This document shows, piece after piece, positions 1 through 7,492 of a DNA stretch of 16,713 nucleotides. The DNA is from Planctomycetaceae bacterium. GTDB taxonomy: Bacteria > Planctomycetota > Planctomycetia > Pirellulales > Thermoguttaceae. Numbering within the stretch: position 1 is the stretch's first letter; each line of letters begins with the position of its first letter. The DNA lies in assembly GCA_031283515.1 (NCBI GenBank), contig JAITBS010000102.1, positions 1-16,713 on the forward strand. Reading direction: 5' to 3'. Both the position numbers and the translations under genes were made by a program. The notes under the pieces are model-generated. The model saw only the letters and a list, made by a program, of their open reading frames with translations, was not told where the DNA came from and searched no databases.

Positions 1-1
1 C

Positions 2-145
2 GTTAATATAGAACAAGGAATGACGGATTGTGATTCGATTCCTGCTCCGCCGGAACAATCGGTAACACAAAAAGGCGATCTTTGGATTCTCGGTGAACAT
101 CGTTTGCTGTGCGGCGACATGTCAGCCAGCGCGATGTTGACTTCA
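2..145 (+). pseudogene. Truncated ParB-like/DNA-methylase fragment
   Basis: The frame is open from the window edge and reads PAPPEQSVTQKGDLWILGEH followed by RLLCGD. This is the linker seen in phage- and ICE-type proteins that join a ParB/sulfiredoxin-like domain to a C-terminal N6/N4 DNA methyltransferase, where a 'GDLW.LG.HRLLCGD' stretch leads into the methylase domain. The residues that should follow (a DPPY-type catalytic motif) are absent. After about position 145 the frame turns into AT-rich, Phe/Cys-rich nonsense ending at 265. The gene is therefore cut off at its 3' side, and its 5' part lies outside the window. An ATG at 20 lies inside the conserved stretch and is not a true start. 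I see no sign that the fragment is functional. Confidence 0.6.
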
Positions 146-269
146 GAAAAAAAGGGATGTACAGAAATCATTTTGATAAAAATCAAAAACTCATATTGTT
201 TTTTTCTCTTCCGATGTTACATTAGTTTCTGTTTTCATGCTGTTTTTCCATTTGTTGATCTGTAAGTTG

Positions 270-580
270 TTAGGAACTATGCGCAAATAACTTTTCTAAT
301 TTTGGCATAACGAAGTAGTTAATTCACGAAGAAATGAGCATAATTTGATTTGATGTTTTTTGTAATTTATTGGTCATTTTTTTCATTTTTTGAAATATTA
401 TTTTTTTGAGGACACACAAATTTTAGGTATTTTGACCGTTTTAATAGAATAAATAAAATGCTCTTGTATCTATTTGTGAATTTTGTTATAATTCCGCAAT
501 TCATTTTGGTAGAATAACAATTATTGAATTTCAATTCAATACCATTTACAAATTTTGAAAACTTATTTGCGCACGGATCC
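270..580. mobile_element. MITE-like non-coding element, 311 bp, with terminal inverted repeats
   Basis: The left end (from 270) and the reverse complement of the right end (from 583) align over about 34 bases with roughly 28 matches. Both contain TGCGCAAATAA followed by CTTTTC or GTTTTC, and both begin TTAGGA. The 7-mer TAAGTTG lies immediately outside each end (263-269 and 581-587), as expected for a target-site duplication. The interior is AT-rich and holds no convincing ORF, so the element would need a transposase supplied in trans. The exact outer base is uncertain by 3 bp because the right duplication starts TAA, complementary to the left TTA. I cannot assign the parent IS family. Confidence 0.7.
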
Positions 581-587
581 TAAGTTG

Positions 588-808
588 CAATGTCTATCCC
601 TTTGAATGTTTTTTTGAATTAAAATATTTATGACTATTCAATAGTGTATAAAATGTTGAACTAGAAAGATTTATGTTAGTTTACTTGTATGTTGTGAGAA
701 CAATGATAAAATTTGCAACATATTTTTTGTTTTAACTCTACCATTAATTATGAGAATATTGATTCGGATATATTGTAAATATTGTATTTTTATAGAGTTA
801 CGCTACTG
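588..808. other. AT-rich intergenic stretch, no recognisable gene
   Basis: The stretch lies between the right target duplication of the 311-bp element and the IS30-like remnant. I see only AT-rich sequence, with no ORF, convincing hairpin or recognisable RNA. The region from 955 to 1062, just upstream of the KAP NTPase gene, likewise shows no confident promoter, although a TATAAAT string occurs near 1009. Confidence 0.5.
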
Positions 809-954
809 AATAGTTATGAAGAAATAATAAAAAAACGTATTCAAAAAGATGCTGTCAGCCATGAAAGTGTGTATCACTATGTTTTCTATATTTCGTATGG
901 TACAACGATTATGGCAGTGATGGTACCTATTTGATACTGCCAAAACAACAATAA
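809..954 (+). pseudogene. Decayed IS30-family transposase fragment
   Basis: The plus-strand frame from 809 reads EEIIKKRIQKDAVSHESVYH then YVF (to 886). This resembles the conserved IS30 transposase region with the 'ISHE(S/T)IY.YIY' motif. A different frame from 907 reads DYGSDGTYLILPKQQ and then stops at 952. That resembles the following 'DL..YLPR..K' segment of IS30 transposases. The match therefore crosses a frameshift and has no start or downstream catalytic domain. A 74-aa reading on the opposite strand (803-1027) covers the same DNA and is taken as a shadow. The match was made by eye and is short, so the family call is moderate. Confidence 0.42.
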
Positions 955-1062
955 TCTTTTGAAGCAAAATTCTGATAAAACGTACAGAAATAACTAACGA
1001 CACACAAATATAAATTATCTGGGTCAAAAGACTTTTTTTACTTTAGCCAATTTGAAATATTT

Positions 1063-3345
1063 ATGAAAAAACAAAAGTGCACTTTTTGTGTAGATGTTCC
1101 TATTGAAGGTCCTCAAGATGACCTTCTAGACCGAGCAGAGTTTGCAAAATATTTTGCTGATTCTATCTTGAATATGAATAACGAAGAATCCTTTGTATTT
1201 GGTATATGCGGTGAATGGGGTTCTGGAAAAAGTAGTCTTCTCAATATGATTGAAAACAATATGATAACGTACCTTAATGACGAAAGTAACAAAGAAAATT
1301 ATGAAGATATTCCTATGGAAAGAATTTCCTACTATAATATCATATTTTATCTAAAAAAGATTACTAGACTCTTATTTTCAAAAGTAAAGTCTATTAAAAA
1401 TGAGATTCCTAGAAATTCCCCTATTATTTTTAGGTTTAATCCTTGGTGGTTTTCTGGACGCGAACAATTATTGCCAATGTTTTTCGATCAATTAAGTATC
1501 GCGATAGGACGAAACGATAATGGAAAACAAATGACCAAGGCTGGTCAATTAATCATCAAATATGCTCGCGTACTCGGTTTGTTTGGTTATATTCCGGGGA
1601 TGCGGTTATTAAAAGATGCTTCAAATGCACTTACAGAAATGGGTGAAATACTTGATAAAGAAGGGCGATGTCTTTCTGCTGATGTTAACAAACTGCGAGC
1701 CGACATTGTGGATATTTTACGTCAGGAAAAACGCCATATAATTATTATTATGGATGACTTAGATAGAATGACAGCAAAAGAAATGACAGACCTGTTTCAA
1801 ATTCTCAAATCTATCGCTGATTTTCCTTACATAACTTATATACTTGGGTATGATTCTAAAATTTTAGCCCAATCTATCAGTAATGAGTTAGGTATTGTTG
1901 GAGAGGAATATGTTAAAAAAATAATTAATATCCCATTTGACTTACCTCCTATATCCGATTCTGAAAAACGTGACATATTAAAGAAAGAATTGGAAAAAAT
2001 CAACAAAGATGATGAATGGTATGAACAATTATTTTCTCTGTCAATAATGCCTGAAATATTGAGTCTTTTAAAAAATTTGCGAGACATTAAAAAAATTGTT
2101 AACCATTTTTATTTATCTATCACAAATGTTAAAAATGAAATATATCCCATTGATATGTTTATCCTATCAGTCCTCTATGTCGTAGTACCAGAAGTTTATC
2201 GGACCATTGCTCATAATAAAAAACGTTTTACCCGTCCAGATGTTTTAGGATTACCCAGCGAACACGATTTACAAAGTAAAGAGTATACGGATTTTCATAA
2301 ACAATGGATTGATGCAATTGAAATTTCCAAAAGGCAAAGTATCTCTAATATTGTTGCTACAATATTTCCTGAGTCACATATTATTGGTAGTTCTGCAAAC
2401 ATTTCACATGATACACTACGAAATCAACTACGAGTTGCTGATCCAGAATGTTTTGATATTTATTTCAGATATTATATTCGTGACAACTTTTTTTCGAATG
2501 AAGAATGGAATTCTTTTCGGCAAAATATTGACAACAATGAAATTACTAAATTAAAAATCAATGGATTTATTACTAATAAGATGACTGAAAAATTTTTAGA
2601 TCGTATAGATAATTTTTTTGGAGACTCACAGACTTCACTTGATTCTATGAAACAAGTACTAAAAGTATTACTGGATAACGAAGATTCCTTAATAAGTACC
2701 AATGAAGGGTTTTCCATGTGGTGTTATCGTGGAATTGAAAAAGGAATAAAGAAATCTTGGGTAGCAGCATTTGATTCTGATGTTACGGGAAGGCGGAAAT
2801 CAATAGAAAATTTTATTTCATATATAGTCGAAGAACAAGGAACAGGAATAGGAACAATTTCTATATTTGTCCGTCAAATTAAAAAAGCCATTGATAACGG
2901 GTTTATCGACACTCAAAAAGATTTGGTATCTTTTGATGAATTACAGATTCCATTGAATTTTTCAAGAGAAATTGTTGCAATTATTGATAAACGAATCGAA
3001 CAGATCGCTTTTGACAAGTCGTTATTACAACGGTCAGATTTTTTGTCGATTATAGATAAATGGATAGGTATTAGTGATAATGGAAAAGCAAAGAAATGGC
3101 TTAAACAACAGGTTGAGCAAGATCCAATTCTTTTTTCCAAAATAGTGGAAAAAGTATGTACTGTAAAGAGAAGCTCTGGAGATTGCCGGAAAGTTTATTA
3201 TGAATTTTCTCACGAGAGCCTTTCGTATTTTTTTGACGATGATGTCATACTGAAAATATCCAGTAGTCTCCTAACCAATGAAGAAATACAATTGAATACA
3301 GAATATAAAAAACTATTGGAACAAATAGTGGGATTTTACAAATAG
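1063..3345 (+). CDS. KAP-family P-loop NTPase
   Basis: The 760-aa product shows the hallmarks of the KAP NTPase family. Walker A is GEWGSGKSS at about residues 50-58, followed by RFNPWWFSG at about 124-132. Walker B is IIIIMDDLDRM at about 226-236. The segment EEYVKKIINIPFDLP at about 281-295 is typical of the region after the KAP Walker B. The N-terminal half carries the ATPase. The C-terminal half (about 380-760) is AT-rich, probably helical and unrecognised. I see no clear transmembrane pair, unlike some KAP proteins, so it is probably cytoplasmic. KAP proteins include the phage-exclusion protein PifA and the QatA defence ATPase, so a defence role is plausible. The gene stands alone: it is 335 bp upstream of the next operon, in the same orientation. 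No SD sequence precedes the ATG. Function is inferred from family and context only. Confidence 0.85.
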   Translation: MKKQKCTFCVDVPIEGPQDDLLDRAEFAKYFADSILNMNNEESFVFGICGEWGSGKSSLLNMIENNMITYLNDESNKENYEDIPMERISYYNIIFYLKKITRLLFSKVKSIKNEIPRNSPIIFRFNPWWFSGREQLLPMFFDQLSIAIGRNDNGKQMTKAGQLIIKYARVLGLFGYIPGMRLLKDASNALTEMGEILDKEGRCLSADVNKLRADIVDILRQEKRHIIIIMDDLDRMTAKEMTDLFQILKSIADFPYITYILGYDSKILAQSISNELGIVGEEYVKKIINIPFDLPPISDSEKRDILKKELEKINKDDEWYEQLFSLSIMPEILSLLKNLRDIKKIVNHFYLSITNVKNEIYPIDMFILSVLYVVVPEVYRTIAHNKKRFTRPDVLGLPSEHDLQSKEYTDFHKQWIDAIEISKRQSISNIVATIFPESHIIGSSANISHDTLRNQLRVADPECFDIYFRYYIRDNFFSNEEWNSFRQNIDNNEITKLKINGFITNKMTEKFLDRIDNFFGDSQTSLDSMKQVLKVLLDNEDSLISTNEGFSMWCYRGIEKGIKKSWVAAFDSDVTGRRKSIENFISYIVEEQGTGIGTISIFVRQIKKAIDNGFIDTQKDLVSFDELQIPLNFSREIVAIIDKRIEQIAFDKSLLQRSDFLSIIDKWIGISDNGKAKKWLKQQVEQDPILFSKIVEKVCTVKRSSGDCRKVYYEFSHESLSYFFDDDVILKISSSLLTNEEIQLNTEYKKLLEQIVGFYK

Positions 3346-3494
3346 AACATTTTCAAAGTTCATAACTATTTGCATCAAAAGGACTTATAATCCAATTTTG
3401 CTCGATTTCTGTACACAATAAAACGAAAATTTGCAAAAAAAATAAAATATTGAAACTGTATTTATGAAACCCTTGTTTTTTGGAAAGTACTGTT

Positions 3495-3591
3495 GGGAAT
3501 TTCTAAAAACCTATTTTTTACCCCCAAAATATTCTCAAGCATTTATTTTTAAGAACGCGATATTTGAGAAACAATGTTTTTAGAAGTTCCC
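3495..3591. mobile_element. 97-bp mini-element with 16-bp inverted repeats
   Basis: The ends are GGGAAtTTCTAAAAAC (3495-3510) and the inverted copy of GGGAAcTTCTAAAAAC (3576-3591), identical except for one base. TGTT lies immediately outside both ends (3491-3494 and 3592-3595) and may be a 4-bp target duplication. A second, inner inverted pair is TTCTCAA (3532-3538) and TTGAGAA (3564-3570). There is no coding capacity. The size and structure fit a very small MITE, perhaps of an IS5-like element judging by end shape and 4-bp duplication. An alternative is a structured regulatory hairpin in the leader of the downstream operon. The rest of the 3346-3680 gap holds only AT-rich sequence and a weak bulged hairpin at 3339-3372. 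Confidence 0.6.
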
Positions 3592-3610
3592 TGTTAGTAA
3601 AGAGAACGAC

Positions 3611-3628
3611 TTTTAGAATAGTCTAAAA
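3611..3628. promoter_or_regulatory. Perfect palindrome TTTTAGA-4 nt-TCTAAAA, candidate operator
   Basis: TTTTAGA (3611-3617) and TCTAAAA (3622-3628) form a perfect inverted repeat with a 4-base spacer, 52 bp before the first ATG of the BREX operon. Its left arm overlaps TAGAAT (3614-3619), a possible -10 hexamer. CTGTTA lies 17 bp further upstream, but is a poor -35. The same 7-mer occurs in the two ends of the 97-bp element and at 3673-3679, one base before the ATG. This arrangement suggests a transcription-factor site, but no cognate regulator gene is obvious in the window. Confidence 0.35.
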
Positions 3629-3680
3629 TTTGTGAGTAGACAGAATTTGTTAAAAACATCAATGTGTTTGTTTTTTAGAA

Positions 3681-5087
3681 ATGATTACGTTAAAAGAGTT
3701 TGTGTCTGAACATTATCCTAATGGATTTCGTGCCGATTCCATTGAAATGGCTCGGTTGATAGGAAAATATGCTCAGCACACAGGGCACAACTTGTCCAAA
3801 GAAAAATTCAATGAACAAATGCATCAAGTATTAGCTGATACGTTGCAGTATAATAATCAGTTTTTCTTTATCCCAACTACAGAACCGTTGGCAATGTTGA
3901 TTGACCGTGCTATAGATGAAGGTTACTGTTTGTTCTTTTATATTACATTTCAACAGAAACATCGGAATAAATTGGCGGATATTCGGATTCATTCGCCTGA
4001 AATTCTTAAAGCAATTCTTGAACAATACTTTCCGTATTTAATTTGTCAGGAGCATTATTTTTTTTATGAAAAAGAAAAAAACTTTACGGTAACAAACAAT
4101 ACAAACCGCACATCTATAAATTCTTTTCCCAAACAGGTAATTAGAAATGAACTTTTACGTTGTTTTACAAACGGCAACATCATTGTCAGTTATACACAAT
4201 TTGCCGAACAAACATATATTCCGTCTGATGAAATTAAAAATTTTCTCTGCGTTAATAATGAATTCGTTCGGCAAACAGAAGGGTGTTACACCCATCTTTC
4301 ATTTGTGGACTTCGGTAACGAACTACAGAATGGTAAAATCATTCGCACTATAGTTGATGAACAAATTGAAAAGCAGGGATTCGCCAATACTCTTTCGCCC
4401 GAATTTCTTAACGCCATCAAAGAAATCACTGAAAACAATCCTAATTTGTCACCATTTGCCATTCGAGATGCTGTCTATCAAAAATTTCTTGCAAATGATT
4501 TTCTAATAAAGGGAAATAATATCACACTAAAGAATCAAGGGAAATTAACCGGTAGTGATCTTCTACGGAATTATATTAGTGGAAAAGATGAAGTGTTGTT
4601 TTCTGAATTATCCGAATTATGCGATAAATATTTGGGAAAATTCCACAATGATTACGCTATCAGAATTGGAAACGAAATGATGATACGGATAGATGCCGAT
4701 AAATTCATATCAGAGATGAAAATTAAGTTTGATACAGATAAAATAGACAAGATACTTGCACAACTTTGTCCAAATGATTATATTCCATTAAAAGCAGTGA
4801 AGTATTTTTATAATTTTCCATCGGTTGGAATTTATCCTTGGAATTTGTATTTACTTGAAAGTTATGTACGAAAGTTTAGCGAAATATTTCGTTTTGAAAT
4901 TCCGGCACCTAACAATCAGAATGTTGGCGTCATCTTGCGTAAAAATTCGGTATTCACCAGTTACAAGCAAATCACAAATGATGCAATTATTCAAGCAGGC
5001 ATTGTAAAAAGTGATAAAAATAATATTTATAATTTTTTGATTGAAAGCGGCTATATTTGTCGACGCTGCGGGATTTGGACAATTTAA
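3681..5087 (+). CDS. Uncharacterised 468-aa protein opening the BREX type 4 operon
   Basis: I do not recognise this family. The product is soluble, without signal peptide or membrane span, and rich in Asn, Ile and Phe. It appears to consist of several small helical modules. Two stretches have the spacing of helix-turn-helix or winged-helix units: about 168-190 (SYTQFAEQTYIPSDEIKNFL) and about 243-285, where SPFAIRDAVYQKFL is followed by a short strand-like segment. The C-terminus carries a lone CxxC (CRRC at about 460-463). The gene ends 1 bp before the brxP ATG, so the two are probably translationally coupled and the product should work with BrxP. It is not one of the four core type 4 BREX genes as I know them. 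A DNA-binding, target-recognition or regulatory role is inference only. No SD sequence precedes the ATG. Confidence 0.8.
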   Translation: MITLKEFVSEHYPNGFRADSIEMARLIGKYAQHTGHNLSKEKFNEQMHQVLADTLQYNNQFFFIPTTEPLAMLIDRAIDEGYCLFFYITFQQKHRNKLADIRIHSPEILKAILEQYFPYLICQEHYFFYEKEKNFTVTNNTNRTSINSFPKQVIRNELLRCFTNGNIIVSYTQFAEQTYIPSDEIKNFLCVNNEFVRQTEGCYTHLSFVDFGNELQNGKIIRTIVDEQIEKQGFANTLSPEFLNAIKEITENNPNLSPFAIRDAVYQKFLANDFLIKGNNITLKNQGKLTGSDLLRNYISGKDEVLFSELSELCDKYLGKFHNDYAIRIGNEMMIRIDADKFISEMKIKFDTDKIDKILAQLCPNDYIPLKAVKYFYNFPSVGIYPWNLYLLESYVRKFSEIFRFEIPAPNNQNVGVILRKNSVFTSYKQITNDAIIQAGIVKSDKNNIYNFLIESGYICRRCGIWTI

Positions 5088-5088
5088 T

Positions 5089-7476
5089 ATGTATTCATAC
5101 ACACATGATAGTGAAACAGGCGGATTGCTTTTGAACTCTACGCCGACAGGTAGAATCAGTAAAGAGCCGCGACCTGTGTATGCACAAGAACTTAATATAC
5201 TTGGCTTTGATGCGTTTTGGGAATACGACGAGCAGAACGAAGTTCCATATCTTTGGGCGGAACACAATGAGTATTACTATCGAGGAAAACTTGTTGCAAA
5301 ACTCAAAGGCGGGGATTTGCGTGTTAAGCCGGAAATAGAAATTCTTGCGGAACTACCGCATAAAAGAGGCGTCGCGGCTAAATTACAACCTGTTGATTTG
5401 CCATTGATGATTGAAAAAAACAGTGAACTTTTAGAAGTTATCGAAAAGGTAACGCTCAAACTAATATTCGATACATATAAACGGTATAATAAAAAACTTG
5501 ATGTGTTTTATGTGGCGTTCAGCGGTGGAAAGGATTCGTTAGTATTGTTGAACCTCGTAAAAAAAGCGTTGTCGAAGGAACAGTTTATTGTAGTTTTCGG
5601 CGATACGGGGATGGAGTTTCCTGATACGGAAGAAACTGTGAAGAAAATAGAAAAACAATGTAGAAAAGACGGCATTGTCTTCCTACGAGCAAAAAGTGTT
5701 TATCCGCCACAAGAATCATGGGAATTGTTCGGGCATCCATCGCGAAGAATCCGTTGGTGTTGCAGCGTACATAAAAGTGTGCCACAAAATCTCATATTAC
5801 GAAAGTTTCTCAAAAAGAATGATTATACGGGATTGGCTTTTGTTGGCGTGAGAAATTTTGAATCCTTTGCAAGAAGCAAATATGATTATGAATCATATTC
5901 AGCAAAACTAACAGGACAACGCACACTAAACCCGATTTTACCTTGGACTTCAGCAGAAATTTGGCTTTATATTTATGCAGAAAATGTTTTGCTAAATGAA
6001 TCGTATAAAAAAGGCATTGCGCGTGTAGGTTGTTTGTTTTGTCCGATGGGAGGAAACAAAGCGGACTTTTTACAATATGTGTCTTATACAAGTCAAGTAA
6101 CAAAATATATCGACATAATTAAAAAATCATATCAGCGTGAACCTAAAACATTTGATGATTACATTAATAAAGGTTACTGGCGCGCAAGAAGAAACGGTGT
6201 TGAACTCATCCAAAGTCCATTTTTCAACATTCATTATAAAGAAAAGATTGATCAAACGGATTTTATTATTGAAGTAATAGAATCGGCAACTGATTGGCAG
6301 GAATGGATTAAACCGCTTGGTAAGTTGGTTGCTAGAAGTAAAAAAAAACGGAAAAATTCAACAGAAAAAGAATATTTGTTACTATTTGAGGATAAACAAT
6401 ATGAATTTTCCGTATTACTAAAAGAACAGGATAACTTGTATCCAAATCATGTACTGGATTCAGGTTACTCTGTCCGCATTGCTGAAAAGATGCTTAAAGA
6501 CAATCCATCTTTTGCAAAACTTTTCAAGTATGTATTCCGCAAAGCGGCGTATTGTGTCGGTTGCCAATTGTGTTCAAGTAATTGTCGTTTCGGTTGTATT
6601 TCGTTTGAGAATGGACTAACGGTCAACTGCAAACACTGTGGAGACAAGAGTTGTTTTAATGTTGAGGATGGTTGTTTAGTTGCTAATTCATTAAGAACTC
6701 CTCAAGGGGATAAAAAGATGACAGAAAAAATTGTTGGCATTAACTGTTTTCTTAATCTCGTACCGAAAACGGAATGGATTAACGAGTTTTTTCAAAAGAA
6801 AAACGATTTTTGGAATAATAATAATTTGAACTATCCGCAAATTCGTACATTGAAAAAATTACTTGTGGACAGTAATCTCATTGACAAAAAAGGTAACACT
6901 ACAAAAACCGTTGGAGTTATTGAGAAAATTGGATTTACAAATGCAACAGCGTGGGGAATAATTCTCTCTCAATTTGCCTACAATCCGCAAATCGAGTGGT
7001 ATATCAAGAATCTTGATATTGATGTAAATTATCCAAGTGATAACGTTTTAAATTTGCTTTTGCTTGAAACAACACAAAATAATGCAGGTTCAGTACTTCG
7101 AGCGTTTTCGCATTTCATGGAAAATCAATTAGGTACGGTATTAAACTTTGGTAGTGTATCGAAAAAGGATAAAATAACTTACCTTCGTCGTAATCGTTGT
7201 GTTGTTGAGGATGCGCGGGTAGTGTTGTATTCACTGTACATCTATGCTAAAAAAAGTGGGAATTATCAATTTCGTCTTTCGGACTTGTTTGAAAAACGAG
7301 AGGATGCCCTTTCACCGATTCAGATATTTGGTCTTAACCGTGACACAATGGAAAAAATGTTACTTGGATTGACAAATTCATATCCAAAATTTATTAACGC
7401 AACGTTTACACACGACTTGGAAAAAATCACCTTGAGTGAAGAGAAAACAAGTGATAATGTATTAACCCTATTTTAA
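5089..7476 (+). CDS. brxP: BrxP, PAPS-reductase/DndC-like protein of BREX type 4
   Basis: The N-terminus MYSYTHDSETGGLLLNSTP and the following aromatic-rich stretch match what I recall of BrxP proteins. For that reason I place the start at ATG 5089 (795 aa) rather than an in-frame TTG at 5041, which lies inside the upstream gene. The PAPS-reductase/ATP-pyrophosphatase domain has the SGGKDS P-loop at about 145-150, a WCC at about 223-225 and GCLFCPMGG at about 314-322. A dense cluster follows at about 489-529 (C-x2-C-x2-C-x3-C-x3-C, then C-x2-C-x4-C-x6-C) and could bind Fe-S or zinc. The remaining C-terminal region of about 250 residues is helical and unassigned. DndC, from the same superfamily, takes part in sulfur transfer to the DNA backbone, so BrxP probably makes a sulfur-type self-mark. 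It is followed after 16 bp by the giant ATPase gene. Confidence 0.88.
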   Translation: MYSYTHDSETGGLLLNSTPTGRISKEPRPVYAQELNILGFDAFWEYDEQNEVPYLWAEHNEYYYRGKLVAKLKGGDLRVKPEIEILAELPHKRGVAAKLQPVDLPLMIEKNSELLEVIEKVTLKLIFDTYKRYNKKLDVFYVAFSGGKDSLVLLNLVKKALSKEQFIVVFGDTGMEFPDTEETVKKIEKQCRKDGIVFLRAKSVYPPQESWELFGHPSRRIRWCCSVHKSVPQNLILRKFLKKNDYTGLAFVGVRNFESFARSKYDYESYSAKLTGQRTLNPILPWTSAEIWLYIYAENVLLNESYKKGIARVGCLFCPMGGNKADFLQYVSYTSQVTKYIDIIKKSYQREPKTFDDYINKGYWRARRNGVELIQSPFFNIHYKEKIDQTDFIIEVIESATDWQEWIKPLGKLVARSKKKRKNSTEKEYLLLFEDKQYEFSVLLKEQDNLYPNHVLDSGYSVRIAEKMLKDNPSFAKLFKYVFRKAAYCVGCQLCSSNCRFGCISFENGLTVNCKHCGDKSCFNVEDGCLVANSLRTPQGDKKMTEKIVGINCFLNLVPKTEWINEFFQKKNDFWNNNNLNYPQIRTLKKLLVDSNLIDKKGNTTKTVGVIEKIGFTNATAWGIILSQFAYNPQIEWYIKNLDIDVNYPSDNVLNLLLLETTQNNAGSVLRAFSHFMENQLGTVLNFGSVSKKDKITYLRRNRCVVEDARVVLYSLYIYAKKSGNYQFRLSDLFEKREDALSPIQIFGLNRDTMEKMLLGLTNSYPKFINATFTHDLEKITLSEEKTSDNVLTLF

Positions 7477-7492
7477 TACTTACTATAAAACA

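Noticed and set aside
803..1027. Minus-strand ORF of 74 aa
   Set aside because: Low-complexity hydrophobic product with no start signal, lying over a plus-strand reading that resembles an IS30 transposase. Treated as a shadow.
3339..3372. Hairpin CAAATA-GAAC / GTTC-TATTTG after the KAP gene as a terminator
   Set aside because: The stem is AT-rich with a 5-base bulge and there is no U-tract, so it is too weak to call a terminator.
5041..5088. TTG start giving an 811-aa BrxP
   Set aside because: The extra 16 residues overlap the upstream gene, while ATG 5089 gives the family-like N-terminus.
4851..5267. Minus-strand 138-aa ORF across the junction of the 468-aa gene and brxP
   Set aside because: Fully antisense to two supported genes, with a composition typical of a chance reading.
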